A stretch of 64,000 nucleotides of DNA. Source: Mauremys mutica. Taxonomy: Eukaryota; Chordata; Testudines; Geoemydidae. A model generated the notes under the pieces. That model made no database searches, had not been told where the DNA came from, and was given only the letters and a program-made list of their open reading frames with translations. Where the stretch lies: NCBI RefSeq assembly GCF_020497125.1, contig NC_059081.1:64004768-64068767 (forward strand), read 5' to 3'. Shown in pieces: positions 1 to 12,700 of this stretch. Both the position numbers and the translations under genes were made by a program. How positions within the stretch are numbered: the first letter of the stretch is position 1; each line of letters begins with the position of its first letter.

Positions 1-639
1 TCATCCCACCCCCACCCCATTGACTGAAGCAGTTATGTAGAGGAGAACCCCACTTGCTCCGTGAACCCCTTTGTCTCTGTGCTTGCTGTGGATGAGGGCA
101 GGGGAACAGAGACTGGCCCCAGATGCTGGTGATCTATTTTGCTCACTTCCATCCCTGGGTGTGAACATGTTTAACCAGGAAGCATGGACCTGCATTAGGA
201 ATTACTAGACACATGCAGGCTACTGGAGCTCACTGACCTGTGCCTTCTAGGCATGGCATAGCCCATGCCCACTTCCCTGCTGCATTATTGTCTCCAGCAG
301 CTTCTCTGGTCATCCTAAAAAGGGACCTCCCTGTTCCATTTCAGCCATTTGCCTGGATGGCCTAATGTGAGGCCATATCCTGCAGGGCTTAAACTGATAA
401 TAGTGGGAGTTTCACCTCCATGAGGCATGGAAGAGGCATGCAGGATCTAGGCCTTGGGAAAGCCATATGGTTATTAGATTTGCTATGAAATATGTGTGCT
501 ATTATTCCTGTTCAGTTGTAACTTCCTAAGGGAGAAAGGTAGCTAGACTGCTTCTTAGATTTGTATTAAAGTTTATTTTGCAGCACTTTATCAAACATCT
601 TAACTGTACCCTGGAGTCCTCAGCTGCTTTAGCTTTGCT

Positions 640-905
640 TTATAACTAATATCCTTTAACATGGGATCACCATGCTGATCCTACTTTATTGTGGCTCCAA
701 AGCACTCCTGGTCTCTGCATTAAAATAGAGACCAAAACTGGACAGAGTACTCTAGTCCCTCGTTATATGGTACCCTATAAACCATAAAATATCACTTTGG
801 AATACCTCCAACTGTAAAGCAGTGTCTTATTTGCCTTTTGACTGCAATTGGCCAGATGGTGGGGGGTCACCACAATTCCTAAATCATCTTTTTACTATAC
901 TGAGT
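640..905 (-). mobile_element. Old CR1-type LINE fragment, antisense
   Basis: The stretch around 733-750 reads like the antisense of the CR1 3' coding region (the segment that gives WAPHYKK in the younger copies here), and the flanking text follows the CR1 order loosely. Heavily mutated, with no open frame. Confidence 0.5.
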
Positions 906-1379
906 GAGCTACATCACTGAAGTTCAAACTCCCTTTGTTTTTAGGCTTAGAGCTTATTTAAACGATAGATGTTTAGAGACCAATGCTTGCCTGAGTTGCT
1001 TGGTGATCTTAAGGAAACTTAAGTGGGAGGGAGGGGAGAATCAGCCTGATGCAGCAACAACTTCAAGTTTGCCCTCTAAGCTAAGCATATTCTCACCATA
1101 GTAAAGATGGCAAATTGTACACGGCTGGTCTTTCCAGAAAGTTCTATTCTACATTGTCTTCTAAACCCCTCTGATGGTGGTTAAACTGCTTATCTGTGCC
1201 ATGTAGGCCTGCTCAGAGCAGGATTAGATGAAATGGTGCTTATGACCTCTGTTCCTGCTTGGAGCCCTGTCTACACTAGTGCTCTGACAGTGCTACCAAC
1301 TGGGGGTAGCAACAGTAAAATTCTATCAAAAACATCCTAGTGTGGCTATATCTGTGGATGCCTGAAGCCACGCTTCTGC

Positions 1380-1724
1380 ATGGTAGACATGAAGGAATTA
1401 AAGCAGACAGTCAAACTCTCATGCACTAGAACTTCGGAGCCCCTGGATGGGACTGGGTTACAGCTCACATGGCACAATAGTGCCAGGTTCAGAAATAAAC
1501 ATAACGAAGCTGCTCTGCACAAGGAAGTAGGAGCCATTAATCATCTACTGAAAGGAAGAGCTAATGTTAGCAGCATGCTTCAGCTGTGGGAAACATCCCC
1601 AGTGAAGGAATCAGCCCTGAGAACAAAGACTGTGGATGATGCTAAAAAATCCTGCTTTAAGCAGGCAGAACTAAAGCAATCCCTGAGTGCAGCTGAAGAG
1701 ATTTGTCTTGGCACTGTCAGGTGA
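1380..1724 (+). other. Unrecognised 114-codon open frame
   Basis: An ATG-to-stop frame of 114 codons, basic and Ser/Leu-rich, without a domain I recognise. It has no CpG island, no obvious splice partners and no repeat match I can make. It may be a chance frame or a piece of an unrecognised retroelement. Reported because it is the longest non-repeat frame in the upstream region. Confidence 0.15.
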
Positions 1725-1825
1725 GGAGCAGTGATTAGCTAGGCACTTCAATTAGCAATCCATTCTTCTCTTGCTGGCCTAATATCTTATTTTTAATAGT
1801 ACATGGTACATGATATACCTTAAAC

Positions 1826-1856
1826 CAGTGGTTCTCAACCCTTTTTGGACCAGCTA
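1826..1856 (+). mobile_element. hAT-type terminal fragment
   Basis: Begins CAGTGGTTCTCAACCCTTTT, the same terminus type as the complete hAT elements at 39516 and 43027. It is cut off by the short inverted-repeat element that follows. No matching 3' terminus was found. Confidence 0.5.
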
Positions 1857-1974
1857 GGGTGACCAGATGTCCTGATTTTATAGGGACAGTCCCAATTTTG
1901 GGGTCCTTTTCTTATATAGGCTCCTATTACCCCCCACCCCCATCCTGATTTTTCACATTTGATGTCTGGTCACC
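1857..1974. mobile_element. Short TIR element (GGGTGACCAGA termini)
   Basis: A 118-bp element with inverted ends: GGGTGACCAGATGTCC at the left and a right end whose complement starts GGTGACCAGACATC. The flanking trinucleotides are CTA and TTA. It is inserted directly after the hAT fragment. Superfamily uncertain. Confidence 0.6.
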
Positions 1975-2271
1975 TTAACCAGGACACACTTGCATAGAAG
2001 GCCCTAAATGGAGTGAAACTGCTGCTATGCTGGGGGGGGATAGACAACTGAGCAGCTGCACAGAGAAAGTGTCTCTTCCCCCCGATGGTAGAGCTTGGCT
2101 GCATGGTGCTGCTTGCAGCAGCAGTATGGGGTGGGATGGCTTTGAGGACAGACCCAAGGGAATAGATAATGCATTTTATATTGTAAAGCAATACAGGTGT
2201 AGTCCCTTGTGTCTGGAAGGGATTTATGGTGGACATGCAGAGTCTTAGTTGCTCCTGTACAACACTGCAAG

Positions 2272-2440
2272 AGGAAGTGTGGTCTAGTGGTTAGGGCACT
2301 GGACTGGGACTCCGGAGGTCTTGGTTGTCCTCCTATCTTGCTGTGTGATCTTAAGGATGTTGCATTGCCTCATTTTCCTTCCTATTCTTTATCTGTCTGG
2401 CAGTGCTTCTATGTATTTGAACAGTGCAAATTGCGATGCA
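2272..2440 (+). mobile_element. tRNA-derived SINE, sense
   Basis: The head carries a Pol III A-box-like segment (GGTCTAGTGGTTAGGGCACT), then GACTGGGACTCCGGAGGTC, a B-box-like GGTCTTGGTTGTCC, and the GCTGTGTGATCTTAAG body. It matches the tRNA-derived SINE type common in turtles. It is a repeat, not a tRNA gene: the acceptor stem and correct anticodon arm are missing. Confidence 0.75.
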
Positions 2441-4014
2441 GGCCTTACTTTTGGGGGAGGAGCTACTAGGCTACAAATAACAGATTAACACAGTCCATGA
2501 TATGTAGTAAATGCAGTGGAGTAGGTGGGATTCCATTCTGTCTTAAGCCACTAGATTGGAAAAAAGCATTTTTCCCCTACCCCAAAGCATTCCTTAGAGT
2601 CCCTAAGACAATCCTGTTACTTCAGCTGTGTAGTGGGGGGAGGTGGCTCAACATGCCCTTTGTAATCTAGTTGAATGAGGTTCCAGCCATGTTCTCTTGC
2701 TGTTACCCCAGCCTCTTCTGGCTATCTTGAATTATGACAAGAAATCAGAACTGGTTTTTTGGCCCTAGGTGGGGAATTATTACCTCAGTATCTGACATTA
2801 CATAGGTGTTCCCTACACAAAGTGTCCAGTCTCCAGAAGAGCTTCTCAGTTAGGGCCCAAAAGCAAATGGTTGGACTTTCAAAAGAGCTCAGCACTCTTT
2901 GCAAATCTGGCCCTAATGGTGGGTTCTGAGCACTTGAAAATGTAGCACTGAGGCCTCTTGAAAATATGGGCCAAAGTGTGGGGGTTTCTGCACCTCCTGA
3001 GACCCACACTATTCAGTTATACCAGCCAAAGCTCACAAGATATTTAAGTGCAACCTCTGCAGTGTATTAAAAAGAGACTAGTGACCTGTTGGCTTGTGAT
3101 GCTATTAGACTCCTCAGTGTATTATGCTGTGAAACCCCATGTAACTCATTTACTTGTCTCCTATTCTATAGGCCTACTGAATATCTCTGTCTATCTTGTG
3201 CTCAAACAAATTATTCAGGTTGATCCTGACTATTTCCTGTGACTGCCATAAAACACAAGTAGGTATCATAGCAACTGCATGTCACTTTATTCTGATTTGT
3301 TTCCTTATGTCTAAGCTGCAAAATAGCACCAGAGAGAGAGGGAGACTCCCTGGGATATAAAGGCATCTGTGGAAACTACCTTTCCCTTTAATACAGAGAT
3401 CTTTCTAGATATTTAATCACTGACATCCATCGAGCTGAGTCACTTCTCTTTTTTAAAAACCAAGAGGAAGACTGGCTGTCAAGGAAAGCTGGGGTGGGTC
3501 TGATGAGGCATTTCTTACTGGGGCACCATCTTGCTAGTATGTAAGTACACCCAAATAGTGGCTGTTAGTATGCGAGAGAGCCCCAGCTGTGAGAAGATAA
3601 TCCGTGGATTTGATTATCCTATACAAGTAGGATAAAGGTTAATAGAAAATGTGTTCCTAACTTGCAGTCTGATTCTCTCCTGTTAGTTGCCAGTTCCCCA
3701 GCCAGGGAACCCCTGCAGAGCAAAGGCTGCTGTAAATTGCAGCAGGGACCAAATTGGCCTGCAGCTACTCCAGAATTCGGGAATCACATAAAAAGCATAA
3801 AGCCACTCTTGCCCTCTCTTCCTTAGTCTTCTGCTAGTTACAGCTTGGCCAGACCAGAGAATCTTCACCTAGATCTGAGATCCTTATCCTTCTGAAACTT
3901 CTTCCCCACTGTTCCTTTTGCACCAGCAGATACGAATCTCCATGTTTTAGAATCCTCTATTTATGCTAACACTTCAGATTTCTTCCCTGGTTTGAGATTC
4001 CCAGTACTTAAAAT

Positions 4015-4165
4015 GGCAAGTATGGTAGAACAGGTAGAAACTCTACAAGTTTGCACAGGTAAAGAGCCAGATAGATACTCAGCTGGTATAATTGGCACAG
4101 GTCCATTGAAGACAACAGCTGCACGGTTTATACCAGCTGAGTATCTGGCTCAAAGTTGTGTTAAC
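4015..4165. repeat. Short imperfect palindromic repeat
   Basis: The arms at about 4068-4092 (AGCCAGATAGATACTCAGCT) and 4129-4152 (AGCTGAGTATCTGGCT in complement sense) can pair. This resembles the short hairpin elements scattered through the window. Confidence 0.5.
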
Positions 4166-4542
4166 ACATTTGTGGCATATTTGGAGCATAAACTGCACAA
4201 TTAACCCGTTCACTCAGCCTTTTCAAGCTGTTCTACTTGCTTTTATGTCTAGTGGTGTGATTTGTTTTTTTTAAAAAAGAAACCCTAGTCTCTTTAAATA
4301 CTGTAGCTTGTCTGGGGAATTCATCCAGTCTCTTACATCAATTAGCCTACCTGATATTGTGTTTATATACTTTAAAAGACATCTTTCCCACTGGCAAGAG
4401 CATATCTTGTCTTGGCAGGGCATAAGACAGCTGAGATCAGCCAGGTTGTCCCAGTTCTTTATCCCACTGTTGAATCTGGCTTGGGCAGGGGAAAGACTTG
4501 TCGGTGATAGGCTCTGCCTGCATCACTACCTTCTTAAGGATG

Positions 4543-5003
4543 TGTCATAGGTTTATTAAAGAATAAAAAGAAAGTAACTGTCTCTGTAATACCAAGATGG
4601 AACAATACACAGGGTCTAAACTTATCAATCTTTGGAGAGAATCCCCCCTCCTTTCTTTCTCAGTAAAAGCAATAACAGTACAGAATTAAAGAAATTCTAT
4701 AGCAAAACACACAATTGCAAATGTAGAAATCAAATTATAAGACTAATCCACCTTTCTAATTAATACTCACTATTGGATAGTAGGAAATACTCCAGGAGAA
4801 CTTGGAGACATGTCTGGCCTCTCTTAGATCCAAAGAGAGAACACAGAGCAAACAAGGAACACAGACAAAGGCTTCCCTCCACAGAGATTTGAAATTATCC
4901 TGTCCCTTGATTGGTCCTCTGGTCAGGTGTTTCTCAGGTTACTGAGCTTGTTAACCCTTTCCAGGTAGAAGAGACCTTAACCCTGATCTGTTTATTTATG
5001 ACA
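4543..5003 (-). mobile_element. Solo LTR of an endogenous retrovirus, antisense
   Basis: A 461-bp element with inverted termini TGTCATA...TATGACA (TG...CA ends). It is flanked by a perfect 4-bp target duplication GATG (4539-4542 and 5004-5007). The minus strand carries AATAAA close to its 3' end (complement of TTTATT at 4552-4557). A turtle-type LTR opening is recognisable on that strand. There is no internal viral sequence, so it is a recombined solo LTR. Confidence 0.8.
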
Positions 5004-6179
5004 GATGTCCATTACAATTCTTCTATATTGTCTTCTTGAGTGCTGTCATGTGACAATGCAAAGCATTGACATCACTGAACCAGGAACATAATATTGTCCC
5101 TAAAGCTTCTCTGCCTTTTCCTAGAAACTTCCACAGCCCTCTCCTTCCTGGCGTGCTGTCACACTTTTAAAGAAACAGGACACTTATTGTCATCCTCCAT
5201 CTCTTTTTAAATGAGAACTAACATTTGTAGCAAATTACAGTTCCAGATTCTCCACTGGCCTCATCATTCATCCAGGTCTATTCATCTTCTGATCCCATTT
5301 CAACTGGACTATACCTCTAGTATCTGATAGACTCCTGCTTTTGAACCCTTCTGGACAGGACCATCTCCCTTCCCTAAGGCAGCAAAGTCACATGATCAAC
5401 ATCCCACTTTTTTGTCTGTTCTTAGGACCTTTATCATTTGTAATGGTATAGAATCTCATGGAAAAGCTGTGCATAGTGACAACAGCTGGTGTAAAAGACT
5501 CTTTCTTGGTGGCCAGAGTAGACCTGAAATAGGAAGTGAACTCTCACTAAACCAGGGATTGTCTTCCACTTTTAGCAGGGCTAGTTATCCTAGTTTAAGT
5601 TTGAGTAAGACTCAGATTTCATTCTAACAGCCAAAGATGGTGAACTCGATTTGCCAACTTTCAGCCTTGCATCCTTTAAGGAGGGCCACTTATGACAAAG
5701 ATTTGTATAAGGCTGGTTGCATTGTCTATGGCTGCTGGGATGCTGACTGTTACCAGAGCTAATGTGGGATCTTTCTGTTGTAACATTCTCTGAGCATTCT
5801 GTGCTGCTCTTTTCCCTAGTCTATGCTCTTGTGGGGACTGGAAGTAATATACTCAAAATGGTACCATATCCATCAAGTTATGAATTCAGGGTCTTATTGT
5901 CAATGACTTCTTTAGAAAGGAAAAGACTATAAAGTAGTCACAGAAGATAGGGGCAGGATGGGTTGGTCCATTTAATTATCAGAGAATACACAGGTCTCAA
6001 ACCTGATCCCCCCCCCGCTTGTATATTGGCACTAGTGGCTATTTTAGTCCTAATCTCAATGGTGAGACTAGCTAGCCACTCAAAATGGCATCCACATATG
6101 CTTATATCATCCTGAGCCTCTAAGAATGTGGTTGATTCCCATCACAAGGTCTAGTCTATGCCCCATGCTGTCATTAGTC

Positions 6180-6870
6180 TCTTGGGAGTGACCCCTTTAG
6201 TGTGCCAGCACCCACAGAGGCCACGGGATTCTAAGACACCAAGCCTGGGCCTTCCCGTCTCTCCCCATGGCTCCCTGCAACAAATCCAAATCCTTCTGTA
6301 GGAGGTGTTTACTGTGCCCCTCTTTTTTTACAGCAACATAGGCAGCCTTTACAAAACAAGGTAACCATTTATTAGTCACCTGGCCTCTGAGTCTCTAGGT
6401 TAGCGCAGAAGTTGTTAAGCTATAGTTCACTCTGGTCAAACCAGTGCCACTAGCAGCTAGCCAAGCTGTGATGAACTCCATCTCTGACTCTCCCTACCTG
6501 TTCCTCCTTTTTGTCTCCTCCCAGGTCCAGGCTCCTGAGTCCCTCAAAAAGGGCCACCCTTTTTCTGGTTACCTGACTGACACCTTGTTCTCCTGCTCAG
6601 TTCCCGAGTTACCCTACGGGGGTTTCCTGCTGTTCATTGCTCAGTCACTGGGATGTCTTTGTCACTCTGGACCCTCTGTTGGTTTGAGACAGTTCTTTAA
6701 TGAGCCTGTTAATTCCTTACAGACAAACAGACACACACACACCCCTCCTGCACTGTTCCAAGAACATTAACCCTTTTGCACCTACATGGTAGCAATGCAA
6801 TGTACTGAGGAAAACTGAGGCATGCCTAGGATTCATAAAAACAAATTTTAAAAACTCCTTCTTGGTCACA
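6180..6870 (-). mobile_element. Probable LTR-type repeat, antisense
   Basis: A block with LTR-like composition and a minus-strand AATAAA (complement of TTTATT at about 6369-6374), resembling turtle LTR sequence from memory. The termini and a target duplication could not be fixed, so coordinates are approximate. The 108-codon plus-strand frame inside it is not considered coding. Confidence 0.4.
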
Positions 6871-7149
6871 GATCAACTGGGCTCCTTGGAAAAGTCAGCC
6901 AATGCAAGGACTACACCAGACTTAAATCTCATCAAAACTATTGGCAATCTCTGACATCTAGGGGGCAGGGCACCTTATGTAGGTCGCAGAGCATAAGCTA
7001 CTTGTATTGTTTATCACAAGCCTGAACTTATCATGATCCTGCAGGTAGCTTGTGGCCTCTTTACTTGGTATACCCATCCTGGGAGTTGTGAGCTCTAGGC
7101 TTCTCTGAAAATCAGGCCATTTTTATTTCAGTCCCCCAGCTTTGAGAAC

Positions 7150-7260
7150 TGTAGCCTATATTACCTTGCACTTCTAGAGCACCTTTCAACTGTTGGCTTT
7201 GAATCTCTTTATACATTTAGCCTCCCAAATGCTCTGTGAAGTAGCAGATATGGATAGGCT
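7150..7260 (-). repeat. Ancient SINE-body fragment
   Basis: Pattern of GAGCACCTTTCA...GAATCTC...GCCTCCCAAATGCTCTGTGA, which corresponds to the body of old amniote SINEs seen again at 41270 and 43320. Degraded. Confidence 0.4.
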
Positions 7261-8507
7261 TGGCCATAGGAAAGTTTTTACAAAACTAGTGCCATTGCAA
7301 TGAAGGAAGCAGGGTGCCTCGTTAGCCGCTGCAGCAGAGCCAGCAAAAAGACACTGCCCAGAAATATTGCAGAACACACATCATTTCATGACAGCATCCC
7401 ATGCAGCTGTAGAACCCAGCATCTTTTACTGTAAGTAGGAATCTTCCTGAGGCCTTTCAGCACATCAGAAAATAAAAAGCTAAGGACAACAGAGGTGGTT
7501 TGGATTTCAAGAATCTGACCCCCTTGGACAAGTTGGAGTCATGGAAACTCTCATAGCAAACAGGGCTGCTACCTGTTTCTCTGTCCCCCTGTCTTGCCTG
7601 GGTTGCTAGAGAGTACTTGATCCCTGACTCAGAGACCATCTTCTTCTGAGGGGAATCTACCATCCCCATTAAAATATGGAATAGCCTTACCAAAACTAAA
7701 GAAACAATCATTCTTTGCTGGAGTCGTTGCAAGCTGCCGCCCACTGTAACCTTCCTCACCCAAGCAAACTAAACTTAGAAGTTCCCAGAACACTCTTTAG
7801 CAGCCAGTCTCCTGGAATCCTCTGTTAGAAAAGGGTTGTGGCATGGTGCATGACACTCTCTTGCCCAAAGACAAGGGCTAAAGTCATATGCATCCTGCTG
7901 GATGTCTGGCATTTGGTATTGTTGGTCTGCAGTCCTATCTCCAAATTTCTGCAGTCCTATCTCCAAGAAAATGCATGAATGAATGGTTTGGGTCCAAACC
8001 ACAATACGTTACAGGCAACTATTCTCCACCTTCGATGTCCTTGCCTGCAAAGTCCCACAAGGCTAAATCTTCTCCTTTATCACATTCAGCATATACATGG
8101 AACAGCACATACTTGGAACAAGTATGGCAGTTAGTGAGGCAGAACAGGCTGAATTGCCAGCGTTATACAGCTGGCACACACGTATATCTCCTTCATATCA
8201 AGTACAAATAGCAACCATAGTTTCCCATCCTGCCAGGAATGGTGGGGCTCAGGCTTTAGCCCTGGGGTGGTGGGTAGCAGACTAAGCCATGCAGCAGCAG
8301 GCTCCATCCCTTAACTGTCATGTTTTGGCCTGCGGTCCAAAGCTCACCACCCCATCCAGGCCTCGGCTGCCTCTCCTGCCCCTTCCCCAACACCAGCCCC
8401 TGCTGTCTCCCTACCCACGTCCCCATCCAGCACTTAATTTGTCCGCTGGCTTGCCAGAGCCAAGTCAGGCTGTTGTGAAAAGTGATGTTTGTTAATATCA
8501 CTTTTCA

Positions 8508-8534
8508 CTTTTATTATTATTATTATTATTATTT
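8508..8534. repeat. (ATT)n microsatellite
   Basis: About eight ATT units followed by TTTAAAA, just upstream of the promoter region. Confidence 0.9.
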
Positions 8535-8839
8535 AAAAACGGTACCTAAATAAATTACAATGATTTGGACATGGCGATAGGCATATTTCAGTTAATTGAG
8601 TCTTTTAGAAAAAACTGTCAGAGCCCCCGCCAGCAGGAGTCGGTGGCCGCAATCAGAGACCACCAAAAAACTTCTTGTGAGAACCTCTGCCTTAAAGCAC
8701 CATCATAAAGGAACAGGTAAGTGAGTCATTCCCTCCTCCGCCTGCCCTATAAACCACCAAAGGTCACATCCTCTCTAGAACAGGGCTCGCCCTTTTTCAG
8801 CCCCTGCTGCACCACAAACTTGAGTCCCCCCCACCCCGT

Positions 8840-9720
8840 CTCCTCTTGCCACCTACTGAGGTGTCCCGCAGGGTGAGGCCCCCGCTCCTGCCCCTCTTTT
8901 TTGGTAGTTACCCAGCGGGCACCCTGGAGGGGGCTGCACACGGTTATTCCTCGCAGGGGCAGAGACCTGCAGGGATGGGGGGGAGCGGGACGCTCCTTGG
9001 GAGGGACGGGACGGGAGGGCTCAGCCGCGCTCCCGCCCTGGGCGGGCTGGGGACGGTGGCACCCGCCACAGGTGGTGCCTGGCCCAGCCGCGGGTGGAGG
9101 GGGGCTGGCGGCAGCAGCCCTGGCGCTGTACGCGAGCGCTGCCTTCCCTGGGGCCCCGCTGGGTGGGTGGCGCCCGGCTCCCCGCCGCCAGGCGCGCCCC
9201 TGCCACGGGCTGGCGCTGGGCGCTGTCCGCCGAGGGAGGTGCTGAAGGCCGGGAGGAGGCGGACACCGTCGCTCGCTCCCCCCCCCCCCCTCCGCGTCCC
9301 TGCCTGCTGCAGCCATCTTGCGCGGCGGGGGGAAGCGGGGCGGCAGCCGCGGGGGCCGCGGGCTGGCGCGGGCCGGGCCGCCGCCGCCGCCATGGTGAAG
9401 AGGAAAAGCTCCGAGGGCCCGGAGCAGGAAGGCGGCCGCGGCGTCCCTCTGCCCATCCAGACCTTCCTGTGGCGGCAAACCAGGTGCGAGCGGGGCCGGG
9501 GCCGGGCGGCAGGGGCTGCGGGGGGTCCCCGCCCCGCTTGGCAGGCAGCCTCGGGGGGCCCCGCGGCGCTGCTCCCGCCGGCGGGGCTGGTCCTGCCTGG
9601 CGCTCTGCCCAGGTCGGAGCGCCCCTAGTTGAACTGGCTCCCGGGTCAGCCCCGGGCTGCAGGGGTCTGCTGGAGGAGGGGGAGGCTGGATGAATACTGG
9701 GGGGGGGTGTTCCCCCCCTT
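8840..9720. promoter_or_regulatory. CpG island: UNC80 promoter and 5' UTR region
   Basis: This stretch has very high G+C and dense CpG in an otherwise AT-rich window, and it surrounds exon 1. No TATA box is seen close upstream of the start codon, as expected of a CpG-island promoter. Short homopolymers (C runs at about 9279-9291) and CCG repeats just before the start codon are present. Several long open frames on both strands here result from low stop-codon density in GC-rich DNA. Transcription start sites cannot be fixed from sequence. Confidence 0.85.
9392..9483 (+). CDS. UNC80: UNC80 exon 1 (residues 1-30, start codon)
   Basis: Start codon in an optimal Kozak context (GCCGCCATGG) inside the CpG island. 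It encodes MVKRKSSEG followed by a Gly/Arg-rich turn and the conserved [12 protein letters not shown] block that opens the family's N-terminal domain. It ends after two bases of the Ser31 codon (AG), with donor GTGCGA at 9484. The frame is open without a stop for about 182 codons upstream, so an in-frame stop does not fix the start. It was chosen from the Kozak match and from family conservation, which begins exactly here. Confidence 0.96.
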
Positions 9721-12700
9721 CAAAATCAGGGCTATTTTTCAGGCAAAATGTAGGCGAATAATATTAATACTCCCCTCAAACAAACAAACAAAACCTCTGG
9801 CTGTCAACCTGTTAGTGCGATGTTTGTTTTTGTAGGGTCTCTATTTCGGGGGGAGTGTGTGTTGTTTAGCCCAGTGGTAGACTGCTAAGGCAAACTTCCA
9901 TCTGAGGCCTGAGTTTGAGCAAATACTGTAGGATGAGGGTCCTAAATGGCCTCATAGACTTCAAGGTCAGAAGGGACCATCATGATCATCTAATCTGACC
10001 TCCTGCACGGCCACAACCTCACCCACCCACTCCTGTAACAGACCTATAACCTCTGGCTGAGTTACTGAAGTCCTCAGGTCTAACTACTTGTTGTGGGGTG
10101 GGTGGGTGTTCTGGCTAAAGCTTGTGAGGAAATGGAAGCCCCCAAGCAATTCAGATAGCTGTGTATTAGAGGAAAAGAATCATTAACACAATCTACTAGC
10201 AAACCACAGCTATTCAACTCATAACATCCGTAATACTTAATATATTCTTACTCTCCTAAACACTTTGATAAATGGTAAATGTGACTACTAGAAAATGCAT
10301 CATTCGGATGAGTTAAAATGGCTGAATTCTTTTTACCTTTAAGGGAAGAAAACCATATTTAAAAAATGTCTTGCTTTCATATTGGTATTTGCATGGTATT
10401 TGTGAAAACCTTCTGTTTATGGAAAAGGTAATAACATTCTGTACAGTGCTTTCAACAGGTATCTGAGTTTCTCATGGCTTCATTACTGTTTGTTACATGG
10501 GCTTATCTAGCCACTTAAGTAACATTGTCACACTGACAAAATAATTTAATTAAAATGACTCAATAAAAACATGCTTAATATGCATACCTATAACTACTGT
10601 TATGAAAATTAACTCTTGTTTTTGTTGTTTGTTGGATTTTTAGTGCATTTTTGAGGCCCAAACTTGGAAAACAGTATGAAGCTTCCTGCGTGGTATGTGG
10701 CTTTTTTTTCTTAAACTCATCGTAGTTTACTGGTTTTATGCAGCATTGGCTAAATATGGAAACTTGATAAAAGCTTGAACTCAAAGGGCCAAATAATCTC
10801 TGGTGTAAATCCACCTACATCAGTTGTTACCCCAGAGATGGAAAAATGTTCCAAATACCTATGCAAAAAAAGTCAAACCAGACATGCTGCCCAAAATGCA
10901 ATTAAAAGCGTATCAGTTGAGAAATCTGTCATGTTCAAAGATCATAGTAAAGACCATTGGGCAGACAGCTTCAGTGAATTATCCACTGGAAACCCCATCT
11001 CTTTTTGCAAAGGATTATGCAAATTCAGAGCTTACTGGTGTGCAGAAGAAGGCTAGCATCGTATTTCTCTGTAAACGTACACTTCTTTAAACTATACATG
11101 CTAAATTTCATCTTCTATCATGCTGCCAAACTGTGTACTGTTCTAACTGGATCTGCCTTTTTCTATGGTCCTTCATACATTTTGATAAGTGAAACAGTTC
11201 TGCTCTCATTGACAAATATGGTCCATTCACTGTTGCCTTCTTCCTCCAAATCAACAGGCTACATAACATGATCCTCCTCTAGTGCCCCCTGCCTTTTTTC
11301 ACATCAGTCTGAGGAACATCAGCACCCTCTAACTCTGAGGGTATGTCTACACTGCGATTAAAAACCCGCAGCTGGCCCATGTCAGCTGACTAAAGCTCAG
11401 GCTAAGGGGCTGTCTATCTGCAATGTAGACATTTGGGCTTGGCCTAGAGCCCAGGCTCTAGGACCTTGCAAGGTGGGAGGGTCCCAGAACTTGGGCTGAA
11501 GGCTGAGCCTGAATTTCTACACCACAGTTAAACAGCCCCTTACCCTGAGCCCTGTGAGCCCATGTCAGCTGCAGTCTAATTGCAGTGTAGACATACCCTT
11601 GATTTGTAAACAGGAAACTTAAGTTTTTCCCAAAACAACCTCTGAACAAACTCACCAAAGCTTTCTCTGCTATTGAATATAATGAAGACTGAGCACTATA
11701 AGTTTTTATGCTACCTTCCTGCTTGAGAGTGTGGGTTTTTTTTTTTTAAATGTCACAATACTTTTCTGTAGAACTATAATCCTTTTTTGAGGTGGTGGAG
11801 ATGGTGGTGGTGGAATGGAAGCATGGAGAGTGGAGTGTCTTGTCTGTGGTCCCTTACCTTAGTAAATCAGTAGCAGAGGTAAAGTAGAATGCAGATCTCC
11901 TGATCTCTAATCCTGTACTTCAGACCACTAGGCCATACTCCATCTCCACAGCATTAAACAGAGGGGGGTTTTTTTGTTTGTTTTTTAAATACTCCCAAGT
12001 ACCTCACATCTTGTGGAACAGCATGAACATGCTGCCGAAGATGGGTAAAACAATACTGTATTCAGTATGAGATCACAACATTCTTGCATGTGATTTGAGT
12101 AGGGGGCTGTAAACAGTGTGCTTGAGAAGCACAGTTAGATGAGATAGGGTATCTGAGGCTAGTGTAAATGGGGCAAATACAGCGTTATATGTGAGCAGGC
12201 TGTAAGTAGAGGGCATAAGGCCCTAAAGAGATGTCATGCTGAAAAACGGTCTTAAGCAAAACATATTTTGTACTTAGTGCCTCTTTGGATGGGGTGAAGG
12301 AGGGGCTTCAGGGACCTGAGCAGGGTGGATTGATTTAAATCACCAATTTTAATCTCTGTTTACATCAGCAAGCAGGAAATCTTGATTTATTTTTTAATCA
12401 ATTTCAATCATGTCTCTGCATTTGTAGTTTCTTAGTTCTCTTCCCAAAGAAAGGCTGATTCTCGCTGGCTGATCAACATTTTAATGGTGATTAGCAACTA
12501 AATATAGTCTTTTTGCTGACCAGGAGAACACTCTATTGATATACATTTGTTTAAGCAATTATATAGCTTAATTTACATTTAGTTTTGCATTTAAAACTAA
12601 CAGTTTCTGATAACTACTTCCTTGTTTAATTAAACAGTTAGTATCTGTAGTTAGTTCAATTCATTATGTTCTTCAGGATTTTAGAATTAGTAGATATCCT

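Larger units (their letters stand above)
1..8839. other. Upstream intergenic region, repeat relics only
   Basis: No exon is recognisable on either strand. Contents are CR1, SINE and hairpin-transposon relics and two LTR-type insertions, listed separately. Stretches such as 2470-4020, 5010-6170 and 6870-7140 show nothing I can name. In mammals the gene upstream of UNC80 is MAP2, but no MAP2 coding sequence is visible here. Confidence 0.6.

Noticed and set aside
2272..2330. tRNA gene
   Set aside because: Only A- and B-box-like segments of a tRNA-derived SINE; no complete cloverleaf.
8747..9693. Several 170-260-codon open frames on both strands in the CpG island
   Set aside because: GC-rich DNA has few stop codons. 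Composition is Pro/Gly/Ala/Arg-rich with no domain, and the real coding exon 1 explains the only conserved part.
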